Below are positions 34,881 to 45,209 of a stretch of 64,000 nt of DNA, piece after piece. Source of the DNA: Dromiciops gliroides (Eukaryota; Chordata; Mammalia; Microbiotheria; Microbiotheriidae). The stretch is taken from NCBI RefSeq assembly GCF_019393635.1, contig NC_057861.1:544568711-544632710 (forward strand), given 5' to 3'. Both the position numbers and the translations under genes were made by a program. Below the pieces are notes generated by a model. The model was given only the letters and a program-made list of their open reading frames with translations, did no database searches and had not been told where the DNA came from. How positions within the stretch are numbered: position 1 is the stretch's first letter; each line of letters begins with the position of its first letter.

Positions 34881-35308
34881 TTTTGCTTTTACTCGATATT
34901 GCAGCTTATTTATTTATTTTTTAAGTTGAGGTCTGCTCTGGGGGACCAGGGTCCCTGTTTTGCGCTTCTTGTGTAGGGGTATAGGTGCTGTGTGACCGGC
35001 TTTTTACTCTGAGGCCTTTATAGTGTGTGCAGTTTGCCCCCCTGCACTTCCTGTCTAAGTGCGCTAGGTCAGTGTGTCAGGGCTGCTGCCCTGCGCTGGG
35101 CCTCCCTTTTGCCTGAGTCAGACCGAATTTTTCCTGAAGTCTTGTAAATTATCTCTGGTTGGAAGACTGTCTCTCTCTGTCTCTTTGCAGGTTCTGTAGT
35201 TTCAGAATCCATCCAGAGGCTTGATTTAATGTTCTTTTTGAAGGAACAGAAGGAGACCTCAGGCAGCTTGCTGATTCTTCTCTGCCAGCTTGGCTCTGCC
35301 CCTCAAAG

Positions 35309-35804
35309 CTGATCCCAAAATATTTTCTTGGACCTGGTACCTAAAATCTTGGTTCCTGTCTAGTTAAAATTTTAATCATCTATCTTTGGTATCTGTGTCT
35401 TTTTTATTCCTGTCTGCCTGACTAGCGTTTAATGCTCTCTTTTCCCAAATCATTTGTAATTTTGTCTGTTTTCCTACCTACTTTCTAAGTCTCTGATTAT
35501 CTAGACCTTTCAAATTTGATCTTTGGGTGCCTATAAATCATTTTCTGACAATGCTTGCCCCAACCTTCGATTAAAACAGGCTTCTAGACAACAGACTTGC
35601 TTGCTATTCATGTCTTCTTTGGACTCTTACCCCACCCTCCACTACCCTTGTTCTCGCAGGACCAGGCCCTGACCAACAGCTACCTATAGTTTGAACATTA
35701 ACAACAACAAAAAACCAAACAGGAATTGAAAGAGAATGACTTTGCCACAATTCATTTTCCTCTGGGGTCATTAGTTCCTCGAACATTTCCCCACAGATGC
35801 TTGT
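35309..35804. other. Unassigned sequence between L1-C and the ABCA start exon
   Basis: T-rich on the plus strand, with no repeat recognised. It is intronic to gene B. Confidence 0.4.
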
Positions 35805-35810
35805 ACTCAC

Positions 35811-35896
35811 CACCAAAGTATAATTCTTCCACACAAGAAGTCTGAAGTCTCTGAATCCCTTCATTCTTCTATCATAAGTCATAACTCACCATTACT
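35811..35896 (-). CDS. ABCA3-like transporter gene B, start exon
   Basis: On the minus strand a pyrimidine tract and 'catctcag' precede the exon and 'gtgagt' follows it. The chosen ATG (35864-35862) gives 'MKGFRDFRLLVWKNYTLV', 18 codons to the donor, phase 0. ABCA3 begins with eleven residues before W-K-N-Y-T-L, and so does this frame. That favours this start over the in-frame ATG six codons upstream (35882-35880). An out-of-frame upstream ATG at about 35893 makes a six-codon uORF. Bases 35896-35865 would be 5'UTR. A further 5' exon is expected upstream, perhaps in the CpG-rich block near 45.5 kb. Confidence 0.85.
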
Positions 35897-36175
35897 CTGA
35901 GATGAAACAAAATAAACTTAGGGCTAATAAATATGTGTGCATACATATGCATATATGTTTATATTTACAGTAACAGAAATATTCCTAGACTCTACTTTCC
36001 TCTTTATCCTCTTTAAAAAAACAAAACAAAAAACTTTTGTTATTTATCCTTGAAGGGGCTCTACAACTTTGTTTATTCTCTTTCCAAAGATGTTCTTTCC
36101 ATTGTTAATTCATTCAACAAATTACCTATTACAAAATATTCATATGTGCTTTAAGGTGTGTGTGCACTCACCTGA
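35897..36175. other. Unassigned sequence
   Basis: No gene or named repeat. It has an A-rich patch around 36015. Confidence 0.4.
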
Positions 36176-36545
36176 TATTTGCAATAACCCTGTGAGATAA
36201 GTACCCATTTGAGAAAAGAAGAAATTGTAGTGAAGAAGTTAGGTAAACTGTCAAAGACAGTAAGATTCAGACTCAGGTTTTCATGAATCTAAGTTTCTTA
36301 TCTCAATAGCTCACAATTCTTTGGTGTTTTAAGGTTTGCAAAGTACTTTAAAAGCTATCATGTGATCTGCTTCTCACAAGAACCCTATGAGGTGGATGCT
36401 ATTATCATTCTCACTTTATAAATAAGGAAACCAGGGCTCAGAGAAATTAGGAGAATTGATCATACAACAAAGAAGTACCTGAGGTAGGATTCAAACCCAA
36501 GTCTTTCTGTCTCCAAGTCTACACAGTGCTTTACAGTTTACAAAT
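36176..36545 (-). repeat. Two MIR-type SINE remnants
   Basis: Reverse MIR-like words occur twice: 'ccctgtgagataagtaccca' with 'gactcaggttttcatgaatc' (36185-36300), and 'cctatgaggtggatgctatt' with 'gaaaccagggctcagagaaa' and 'caaacccaagtctttctg' (36335-36540). Confidence 0.7.
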
Positions 36546-36900
36546 ACTTTCCTTACAATTGTCCCTACCCTCATGGAGCTAATATTCTACTGAACATATA
36601 TAGCACATAAAAAGATAAGAGAATACAAAATACATTTAAAATTGCACAAAGTAATTTTTAAAAAGAGAAAGCAATAAAAACGTGGGTGTTCAGAAAAAGT
36701 TTGATGTAGAAGCTGGCAGATGAGCTATATGCTGTATCTCAAATGCAGCTAGGGATTCTAAGAAGCAGAATTAAGAAGGAAAGGTATTCTTAATATGGTG
36801 AACAGCCTATACAAAGGCATGCAGAAAAGAGATGGAATGTTGTATAAGAGGAACAGTAAGTGAGCCAGAGTGAAGGGGGCTAATAAGGAATAAACCTGGA
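36546..36900 (-). mobile_element. Antisense L2 fragment
   Basis: 'tgtccctaccctcatggagc', 'taatattctactgaac' and 'atacaaaggcatgcagaaaa' are typical reverse-strand L2 words. Confidence 0.65.
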
Positions 36901-36985
36901 CAGAGAGGCATTCCTGGGCAAGTAATAATCTCCCTGAGCATTAATTTACCCAGCATAAGGATAATACTATTTACAAAACCTGCTT
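36901..36985 (+). repeat. MIR fragment
   Basis: Sense MIR words 'ctgggcaagtaataatctcc' and 'aggataatactatttacaaa'. Confidence 0.55.
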
Positions 36986-37330
36986 CCACAGAGCCCTATT
37001 CCAATATTTCATCATGGTTTGGAGACGAGCCCCGATTCTTCCAGTTATGCCAGTAGGTTGCATATTCTTGCAGGTTCAACCATCTTGGCAAAGCTTTCCT
37101 TACAGTCCTGGTAACAAGTCCAATCCAGCTAAGTTTGGAGAATTTCTAAACTTAAGAGACTGGGTGGTAGTGTTTGGCCAGAGCAATATCAAAGAATACA
37201 GAAAATACAAAATGATTCTCAGTCCTGTTCAAGCTCCTTCAATTTCCACAATAACGAAGTTGAAGTATCAGAAAAGGAAAGACCATACTAAGAATCACAC
37301 TGTTTTCTACTTTCCTTTTGTTCTAAATGT
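36986..37330. other. Non-repeat stretch of unknown nature
   Basis: The longest frame outside repeats starts here (37014, plus strand), but its end lies in MIR and no domain is recognisable. On the minus strand a short open run ends near 37000 with 'LQEYATYWHNWKNRG', which could be a relic of a processed gene that I do not recognise. Confidence 0.3.
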
Positions 37331-37429
37331 TCTAGGTACTAAGTATACAAACATAAAATGGAAAAATATACCTTCAAGAAGCTTACATTTTAATGCAGGA
37401 AGATACAATATGCAAACAAATAGGACATT

Positions 37430-37620
37430 GGAAAAAACCACTAACTCTGGAGTAGGAAGACCTGAGTTCAAATCCAACCTTTGACACTACCTGCATGACC
37501 TGGGGCAAATCACTGAGATAAGTTCCTACTTTCTCCGCACTTTCCTCATTTGTAAAATGAAAAGATTGAACCAGGAAGCCTCTGAGATCCCTTCCAGGTT
37601 TAAATCTATGATACCATGTA
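37430..37620 (+). repeat. MIR-type SINE, nearly full core
   Basis: 'ggaagacctgagttcaaatc', 'tgacactacctgcatgacct', 'cctcatttgtaaaatgaaaa' and 'gatcccttccaggtttaaat' follow the MIR/Ther1 order. Confidence 0.85.
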
Positions 37621-37954
37621 TATATGTGATCTTTTGAGAAAGGAGAGAGAACACTAAACACCAGGGGATCCAGAAAGGCTTTCCATAAGAGATGACACAT
37701 AAGCTAAGCCTCAGATGAAGCTAGGAATTCTACAAGGTGGATGTCAGGAGGGAGTCATCATAGTACAGGAGGTACCTAGAGCTGTGGGATAAAAGAGTGA
37801 CTTTAGGGAACCAAAAGGAGAGTAGTTTGCTGGAATATAGGATGTATTAAGGAAAGTAATGAAAAATGAGCCTAGAAAGGCAGGCTGAATCTAGACACTG
37901 AAGGTCCTTAAAAGCAAACTAAGGAGTATGTATTTTAGCCTAGAGCAGGAGGCC

Positions 37955-38785
37955 ATAAGCTTTTTTTTTGGGGGGGGGGTCAGTCTAATGAAGCTTATGG
38001 ATCTCTTCTCAGAATAATGTTTTTAAATGCATAATTAAAATGGATAACATTATAAAAGAAACCAATTATATCAAAGCTGTTGGGGAAATGTTTAAGTCTG
38101 ATGGAAGAACAAAAACAACAAAGTTTCCAGGCTGAAGCAAATAAGTTTATTGAGAGAGGGTTAGTCCCCCAACAAAGCCAATAGGTTTATTGAGAGAGTT
38201 TTAGTCTCCCAATAAAGTCAGTCATCCAGGCGTTGGACCTCAAAGACCCAGAATTACAAAATCCATGGGTTTATATACCCTTCCAAAAGTTACACTTATA
38301 CAACATTTTATTAATCTTTATTAGTTGTGCTTCTAAAATTAGAACATATTCTTAGGAAATATGAGGAACTACCTAAATGACCATAAATGTCAGCATTATG
38401 ATGACAATAGGGTGGATCATTGTCAGGCCATTGGTCAGCAGTGTGAACTCTTTTAAGAAAAGTATGTCACTCGTGGTTACTAAAATATAGCATTGCTGAC
38501 TACTATATCTTGTGATATTACTTAATGCTTGACATTGGAAAGTTATGAAATATGAGGAAAGACTTAACCTTTTGACCTTATATAATTTTAACAAAATAAT
38601 ATCTAAATATAATAAATTACAATTTTTAGTTAATATATTGATTATTATCTTAATCAAATCACTTATAACTATGGTGAATCTCTTATAACTAAGGGATGGA
38701 GAAAATCTCACTCACAAAGCACAATTATCAAAATATAAATATTTTTAAAACCAAGTTCACAGACCCCAGGTCAAAAATCCCTTTC
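37955..38785 (+). repeat. Older interspersed repeat hosting a solo LTR
   Basis: Outside the LTR, 'atggatctcttctcagaata', 'gtttttaaatgcataa' and 'aaaccaattatatcaaa', and after the LTR 'ccaagttcacagaccccagg', form one old mammalian repeat. I recognise its look but cannot name it. It begins with a G-run at 37970-37979. Confidence 0.5.
38078..38714 (-). mobile_element. Solo LTR with perfect 6-bp TSD
   Basis: This is a 637-bp long terminal repeat in reverse orientation. Exact boundaries: target CAAAGC at 38072-38077 and 38715-38720; on the minus strand the LTR begins TGAGTGAG and ends CCCCAACA. A TATA-like 'gggtatataaaccc' lies at 38280-38267, and two AATAAA signals at 38191-38186 and 38151-38146. 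The latter sit in a 43-bp unit present twice. No internal retroviral sequence remains, so it arose by recombination between two LTRs. Confidence 0.85.
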
Positions 38786-39029
38786 CTGGAGGCAATAGGG
38801 ATAATTCTTGAACAATAAAAATGATATAGATTGATGTGTACTTTAGGAAGATCATTTTCATAGCTGTATAGAAGATAAATTCAAAGAGAAGAGAGGCTAG
38901 AGGAAGGGAATCAAAATCAGAAGCTATTATAATAATCCAGGTGACAGGAAGTGAAGACCGGAACTGAAGTGGTAGTCAAGTGAGTAGAAAGAAAAGGATT
39001 GACAGTGAAAGGTGTTGGTTATTTTAAGC

Positions 39030-39290
39030 AATGCAATGATTCAAGACAACTATGAAGGTCTTATGAAAAATGCAATTCATCTACAGAGAGAGAACTAATG
39101 GTATCTGAATACAGATTGATTCTTAATCAAACAAGAAATAAAGGCAATTACAAAAGATGAAACAGATAACACTTTTTACATGAAACTGAAAAACTTCTGC
39201 ACAAATAAAATTAATGCACCTAGAAAAGCAGTCCAGTGGGGGGGGGAAATCTTTGTATCAGATTTCTCTACCTGAAATTAACCTACTTCT
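39030..39290 (+). mobile_element. L1 tail fragments
   Basis: 'aatgcaatgattcaagacaa', 'ctacagagagagaactaatg' (3'UTR words) and then 'aaacttctgcacaaataaa' (ORF2 C-terminal words) are present. Out of normal order, hence rearranged. Confidence 0.6.
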
Positions 39291-40200
39291 TCAATCCCTT
39301 GACAAGATCTGCTTCTACTATAAAAAGCCTGGAAATTGGAAAATTGCTGAAGCTTCCTGGTATACTGATGGATCGTGTTTAAGGAATTAGGGAAGTAATC
39401 TAGTTGTAGGGTATGTCATTACTGCCACCACCAATGTTACTGAGGCTGCTCATCTGCCTAAGTTTGTATCTGCACAAAGGGCTGAGCTTGAGGTGGTAAC
39501 TAGAGCCTGCAAACTTGCTGCTGAGCAGGTTTGCCTTTGTGGTTGCTCATGAATTTGGGATGCTTTAGAACCACAGGAGATTGCTAATGTCCTCTGGACA
39601 GTCCATAAGAAATCAAGAGTATGTTACCCATCAACTGGACTATTTGCTTTTGCCAAAAGTTGTGGTGGTTATTAAGATCCCACAGCATAGTAAGGAGGAC
39701 TCTGACCACAGTGGTCATAACAGTCTTATTCCACTGGGTAGCCGCTTGGCCCATAATTCAGCACCTACATTGTGTATATCATCCCCAATCTTCAAGGTTG
39801 GTTGAAAGGGTAAATGGAATTATAAAAATTCAATTAGCAAAATTATCAAGGCGTTTCATCTCCCTTGGCCACATGTATTACCTGGGGCCTTGCTTAATCT
39901 ATGGGCTTGTCCCTTTGGTATATCTTTATCCCCATGTGAAATTATTACAGGGTCATCCATGTCACTGTCTCTCAGTCTTAGTCTGTAGGTCCCTTGCTCA
40001 CCAAGAAGTTGTAGCTGCTAGGCAATTGGGTCTATTGAAAGCACCATTTCAGGAAGTACTCACTGGAATCCCAGGGGAAAGGACCATACTAAATCCTCCT
40101 GGTGATCCCTAGGGTCTCCAAACTCCAAGGTGTTGAATCATTGGTTCATCTCTCTCACCTGAAGAACCACCCCCCCCCAGTCTGCTGAATTTGGTGAAGC
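39291..40200 (+). pseudogene. Endogenous gammaretrovirus-like pol fragment
   Basis: This is a decayed provirus piece. The RNase H region is recognisable at 39355-39500 by the Tyr-Thr-Asp-Gly-Ser motif and a downstream Ala-Glu-Leu segment. A later RNase H end follows near 39640-39690. After an apparent internal deletion, integrase core and C-terminal sequence appears (about 39720-40110), with a His-Pro-Gln-Ser-Ser-type motif followed by Glu-Arg-Val-Asn. Multiple stops and frameshifts split it into overlapping frames. Reverse transcriptase, gag and LTRs are not seen beside it. It is non-functional and described only as a fossil. Confidence 0.8.
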
Positions 40201-41000
40201 ATGCAAGGTTCACTTTCAGTGATCCCAGAAGCAGCCAGCAGCTAGAGGAGACAACCATCCCAAGATTCCAGATGAGAGTTAAGTATTAGATAGCCATACC
40301 TTGCCACCATATCTTTGTTACTTGTATCCTTCTCTAGTTTCTGCTTTTGTCTTATTACTGTCTTTTGTGTGTGTGTGTATGTCTTCTATTACTGTCAACT
40401 TCGCTTTACCATCTCATCATTGGATTTCCTCTGCATTTACTGAGATTATGAATCCCTTGCCAACCCTTTTATTTCCTATTCTTGTAGACTGCCTCTGTCA
40501 CCCATGCCCGGGACCATGCAAAAGATGGCCCAGGTAGGGAATTTCACAAATTGCTAGGTTTGCACCTGCAATGACTATTCCAATTCAGAGCCTACACTTA
40601 TAGCTCACTCCATCACCTTAGAAACTTGGGCCCAAATTTGGCCAGCAGCCATTCATCTTGTATAGAGCCCTATAACCATGCCATGGACAGGAGTGCTGGA
40701 GATCCTCTAAGTTCCCTGAATATTCTGGCATCCCTGTGGGCCCAACCTACAATCTTGGCCCAAAACTTCTCTCTCTGTATTAACAACCCTATTAAAAAAA
40801 ACCTCAGAGTGATTGACTTTGGCAATGTTAACCCCTCCCAATCCAACCACACTCTTACTCTCATTACAAATTCAGGAAAGCCCTCATCAACCCTTGCATC
40901 AGCCCTTCCAGTGGCTCCTAGCTTTCCTGGTTACTTCAACCCTCAACTAAAATCTGGCCTTTCTTGGTCTACCTTAATGCTAGTGACTTTCATTTGAAAT
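40201..41000 (+). pseudogene. Possible env-like remainder of the same provirus
   Basis: The segment directly follows the pol C-terminus. It has one hydrophobic stretch (about 40301-40400) and many Asn-X-Ser/Thr triplets in broken frames, as retroviral surface proteins do. No diagnostic env motif is visible, so the call is tentative. L1-like sequence resumes at about 41005. Confidence 0.4.
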
Positions 41001-41004
41001 TACC

Positions 41005-41070
41005 TCCAATTTATGTAATGGGGATAAACTAGAAGTTTTTGCAGTAAGATCACAGGTAAAGTAAGAATGA
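41005..41070 (+). mobile_element. Short L1 ORF2 fragment
   Basis: 'tgtaatggggataaactaga' with 'agtaagatcacagg' matches the RT palm region at 18.65-18.70 kb. It may be part of the L1 into which the provirus fell. Confidence 0.55.
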
Positions 41071-41079
41071 TCTCTTTCA

Positions 41080-42135
41080 ATAAATCAATATTTATTAAAC
41101 ACCTACTATGTCCCAGGTATCAAACTAAGTGTTGAGAATGCAAAAAGAGAAAAAGACAGTCCCTATCCTTAAGGAGTTTACAGTGTAATGAAGGAGACAA
41201 CCGGAAAATATATACCAAAGCAAGCTATATACAGGATAAATAGTCAATAGTTAAGATAGGGAAGGCTTCTAGCAAAAAAAAAAAGTTTCTATTTGGGACA
41301 TAAAGGAAGCTGGGGAGGTCAGTAGGAAGATCTGGGGGAGGGAGAGCATTTCAGGTTTGTGGTTCAGCTAGAGAAAATGCTTGTAACTAAGAGATGGAGT
41401 GTCTTGTCTGTAGGACATCCAGAAAGCCAATGTCACTGGATCAAAGAGTACATGTTGGGGAGTAAGAAGAATAGAAAAGTATGAAAGAGTTAGCTTATGA
41501 AGGGCTTTAAACAGTAAACAGAGCATTTTCTATTTGATCCTGGAGGCAATAGGGAGCCATTGGAATTTATCGAGTGACATGATCCTACCTGCACTTTAGG
41601 AAACTCACTTTGGTGTCTGAATGGAGGGTGAATTGGAGTGGGAAGAGTCTTGAGGCAAGCTGATCCCCCAGCAGGCTACTGCAATAGTCCAGGCATGAGG
41701 GTATAAGAGTCTGCACTAGAGTGGTGGTAGTGTCAGAGGAGAGAAGGGGGACAAAGTGATCGACAGTGTCAAAGACTGCAGGCAGAGAGAGATCAAGGAG
41801 GAAAAGGATGGAGAAAAGGCCATTGGATTTGGTAACTAAGAGATCATTTAGTAACTTTGGGAAGGACAGTTTTAGTGGAAAAAATAAGGTCAGAAACAAG
41901 ATTGTAAGGGATTAAAAAGAGAGTAGGAAGAGAATAAGTAGAGGCACCTATTGTTAGGCCATTTCCAGGAATTTAGCTACAAGGGGTAGAAGAGATATAG
42001 GATGATAATTAACAAGGTTCAAGAGGACCAAGTGAGAGATTTTGCAAAATGGTAGAGACATGGACATATTTGTAGGCAGTAGGGAATAAGCAGGGAAGAA
42101 TTGAGAATAAGTGATAGAGTGAGATGACAGAGAAG
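41080..42135 (-). mobile_element. Antisense L2 with ORF2 coding traces
   Basis: Beginning 'ttattaaacacctactatgt', it contains the classic reverse L2 order through 'ggaggcaatagggagccatt', 'ctgcaatagtccaggcatga' and 'gtgtcaaagactgcagg'. On the minus strand, 41899-41585 still encodes L2 RT-like words ('LDLSLPAVFDTVDHF', 'LIPSCLDYCSSLL'), and 42139-41954 encodes 'VNYHPISLLPLVAKFLE'. An internal deletion near 41757 joins distant parts. L2 is long extinct. Confidence 0.88.
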
Positions 42136-42139
42136 GCAA

Positions 42140-43663
42140 TCACTATTACTTGACATAGTGCTAGAAACACTAGTTATAGGAATAAAACAAGAAAACAATT
42201 GAGGAAATAAGCAAAGGCAAAGAGGAAACAAAATCATCACTTTTACAGATGATATGACAATTTTAAAGAAGCCTGGAGAGTCAACTAAAAGAAAATAATT
42301 GAATCATTAACTTCAAATTTTCCAAATGTAAAATAAGTCTACATAAATCATCAACATTTCTATAGATTACCAACAAAACCAGCAAGAAGAGACAGAAAGA
42401 GGGGCAGCTAAGTGGCACGGTGGATAAAGCACCAGCCTTATATTCAGGAGGACCTGAGTTCAAATCTGACTTCAAATACTTGACACTTACTAGCTGTGTG
42501 ACCCTGGGCAAGTCACTTAAACCTTACTGCCTTGCAAAATAAATAAATTAAAAATTTTTTAAAAAGAAGAGACAGAAAGGGAAATTCAATTTAAAATAAC
42601 TACAAAATGTATAAAATACTTGGGAGTCTATATATACCAAGAAAGGCCAAGAACTATATGAATACAACTACAAAACACTATTTACAGAAATAAAGACAGA
42701 CCTAATTGGAGAAATATTAATTTTTCATAGGTAGGCTGAAATAATGTAATAAGGGTGACAGTGCCATCTTAATTATTTTAAGTGCCATGCCAAACTATGA
42801 AAGGATTACTTTGTAGGACTTGAAAAATTATTCATCTAGAAGAACAGAACATGAAGAATCGCAAAGGAAATAATAAGGGAAAAAAGTAAGAAGAAAGGGG
42901 GCTTAGCAGTAACAGATATAACACTATAAAACAGTAATTATTAAAATGACTTGGTACTACTAATTAAAAAAGAAAGAGCTTGATCAGTGGTACAGATGAG
43001 GCACATCACAAACAGAAGCAAACAACACAGCAGCATTGCATCTGATAAATCCAAAGACTCACTATATGATTTCTAAAAAAAGGAAAAACTGAAAAGCACT
43101 CTGGAAGCATTTAGGCTTAGAGGAACATCTCATGCCATATATCAAGATAACCTCCAAATAAATATACAATTTAGGTATTAAAGGTCACAGCAAAAACAAG
43201 TTAGAGAAACTAGAAGAAATTACCTTTCAAATCTATGAATAGGGGAAGAGTTCATGACCAAATAGAAGATCCAAGAAGACAAAATGAGCAATACTGTTAG
43301 GTAAACTTAAAAAAAAAAGTTTTTACACAAACAAATCCAAAGCAGTTAAGATTAGAAAGGAAACAACTGGGGTGAAGGGCAGGGAATCTTTGGAGCAAGT
43401 TTCTCTGATCATCTTATAATATCCAAGTTAAGTAAGGAACTAATTCAGTTATATAGGAATAACAGCCATCCCCCAATTGATAAATGGGCAAAGCAGTATT
43501 TAAAAGAAAAAATCCGAATTGTCAACAAACACTAAAATGCTCCCAGTTAGTAATAATTAGAAAGGGAAGGAGGGAGAGAGAGAATGATAAATTCTGGAGG
43601 GGCTGAAGGTAAAACAGGCAGATCTGTGAATTGGTGCAATCATTTTGAAAAGGAATATGAAAC
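42140..43663 (+). mobile_element. Old sense L1 ORF2 (palm to C-terminus)
   Basis: It starts at the counterpart of the FADD region ('tcacttttacagatgatatg' at 42237) and follows ORF2 to 'ggaatatgaaac' at 43663. It carries a SINE at 42400-42563. The 3' part continues at 44489 after an 825-bp insertion. No frame is intact. Confidence 0.8.
42400..42563 (+). mobile_element. SINE with 16-bp TSD
   Basis: A sense SINE. TSD AAGAAGAGACAGAAAG at 42384-42399 and 42564-42579. Confidence 0.95.
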
Positions 43664-44488
43664 TGTAATGGAATTTTTGAATTTTGATTTCATTTGATTA
43701 ATTTTCATTATTCAGGGCTGTTAGCCATACCTTCTGCAACTTTTGGTTAACTAGATGTCTGTCTTCTTTGTACATATATATATATTTGTGAGGCAATTGG
43801 GGTTAAGTGACTTGCCCAGGGTCACACAGCTAGTAAATGTCAAGGGTCTGAGGCCAGATTTGAATTCAGGTCCTCCTGAATCTAAGGCCGGTGCTCTATC
43901 CACTGTGCCACCTAGCTGTCCCTCTTCTTTTAATATTTAACCTTATCTAAGCAAAATCTATCCCATGGAATACCCAAATTTACCTATGGCCTTAATTATT
44001 CCTTAGATAAGAAGGCAGAGGAAGAATCTCAACTGTGCTTCATTCCTTAATGACATGTAAATCTTTCCCCCTCAATTAGCCTATTTGTGAAATGGAGTTT
44101 AATCTGTAAACAACTCAGTTTACTTATAGAATCTGTTTAAACTAGGTTTGTTTATGTATGAGATTATGACTCCAACAAAATTTGTTCAACTTTTATGAAA
44201 ATGAAGGAATGATTATGGATCTGTCTTTTTCTTAACATTTATGGGCTAAAGAGGAATGAGCAAGATTGCAATATGTAAAATAACATTTCTCTGTCACTCT
44301 GATATAACTTTGTGTAGAATAGGCCTTATTAGAACCCTAATGATTATTTAGGTTTATTGTTTTCTCTGAGACCTGAACCTATTCTTGAGAGTGATAGTAA
44401 AACCTGGGTTTTTATCTGTACAATTTCTGTGTTGTGGTAAATATATTTTGGCACATTAACTCAGATAAGAGATATTTCTCCCATAATA
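43664..44488. mobile_element. LTR-like insertion in old L1
   Basis: The L1 reads 'ggaatatgaaac' up to 43663 and resumes with 'gaactaagtccaaaaagc' at 44489. The 825 bp between start TGTAATGG and end CCATAATA, imperfect inverted termini of the TGTAATGG...CCATTACA type. The target copy is GAAAC against GAAC. No coding sequence. A SINE (43770-43922) inserted later. Most likely an old solo LTR; orientation unclear. Confidence 0.5.
43770..43922 (-). mobile_element. SINE within the LTR-like insertion
   Basis: A reverse SINE preceded by an AT run. TSD TCTTCTTT at 43762-43769 and 43923-43930. Confidence 0.9.
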
Positions 44489-44960
44489 GAACTAAGTCCA
44501 AAAAGCAATTAAGTTGTGTATACTCTTTGATCCACTGACAACAATACTAGGTCTATACTCCTGAAGAGATCAAAGGTGGAAGAAAAGCATCCAGAAGGAA
44601 AAATATTTCTGCAACCTCTTTTTGTAGTTTCAAAGAACTGGAAACTCAGGGTGCCCATCCATTGGAGGATGGTTGAGGAAATGATGGTATGTGCATATAA
44701 TGGAATATTCTTGTGCTGAAAGAAGTGAAGAAGTTTCAGAGAAACCTGTGAACTCTTGGATGAACTAATATAAAGTTAAGTGAGCAGAACCAGAAAAATA
44801 GCGTTTACGGTATGGCTGACATTAACACTGTACAAATAATAAGCCATTTTGAAACCAGTAAGAACTCTGATCCAATCAGTGATCAGACAGGATTCCAGAG
44901 AACTCTACCATACTAAATTTTGGACAGAGTCAATAACATTCCGCTTATGTGTGCCTACTT
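44489..44960 (+). mobile_element. Continuation of the old L1: ORF2 end and 3'UTR
   Basis: 'gtatactctttgatccactg', 'ggtgcccatccattggagga' and 'gtgagcagaaccagaaaaa' follow the L1 3' order after the LTR-like insertion. Confidence 0.8.
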
Positions 44961-44987
44961 GTTTACAGGGGTTTGGTTTAAGTTGGG

Positions 44988-45138
44988 GGGGGGGGGAGGC
45001 AGCTAGGTGGCACAGTGGATAGAGCAATGGCCCTGAAGTCAGGAGCACCTGAGTTCAAATCCGCCCTCAGACATTTGAAACTTACTAGCTGTGTGACCCT
45101 GGGAAAGTCACAACCCCAATTGACTCACAAAAAAAAAA
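44988..45138 (+). mobile_element. tRNA-headed SINE
   Basis: A sense SINE with an A12 tail. 'aagttggg' lies before (44980-44987) and after (from 45139) as TSD. A poly-G run precedes the head. Confidence 0.9.
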
Positions 45139-45209
45139 AAGTTGGGTGGCGGGGTAGGAAAGGTTAAAAAAATTTTAATTAAATTAAAATTAAAAACCAA
45201 CCACATTTT

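Larger units (their letters stand above)
31254..35308 (-). mobile_element. Antisense L1 (L1-C), 3' part missing
   Basis: On the minus strand: 5'UTR (35308-34880), ORF1 (34880-33780), spacer (33780-33190), ORF2 (33190-31254, cut within the RT palm after '[10 protein letters not shown]'). It has a proper L1 5' end but no 3'UTR or tail. Instead it abuts a sense L1 5'UTR. Its 5'UTR and that fragment form inverted arms of about 250 bp. Confidence 0.85.
26105..35810 (-). other. Intron 1 of ABCA3-like gene B
   Basis: This 9.7-kb phase-0 intron joins the start exon to exon 2. It contains antisense L1/HAL1 remnants, an inverted L1 structure, SINEs and a short sense L2 piece. It is inferred from exon frames only. 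Confidence 0.75.
37331..39020 (-). mobile_element. Antisense L2 with later insertions
   Basis: L2 words occur in order on both sides of younger elements: 'ttctaggtactaagtataca' (37333), 'aggctttccataagagatga' (37676), 'gtccttaaaagcaaactaag' (37907), 'ggaggcaatagggataattc' (38788), 'actttaggaagatcattttc' (38841), 'tattataataatccaggtga' (38925). Interrupted by MIR (37430-37620) and by the block 37955-38785. Confidence 0.7.

Noticed and set aside
37014..37484. 156-codon plus-strand ORF
   Set aside because: Runs into MIR and L2 sequence at its end, no conserved motif recognised, no splice or poly(A) context. A processed-gene relic on the opposite strand is possible but unproven.
38143..38220. 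CRISPR-like or regulatory repeat array
   Set aside because: Only two units of about 43 bp, inside an LTR, in mammalian DNA.
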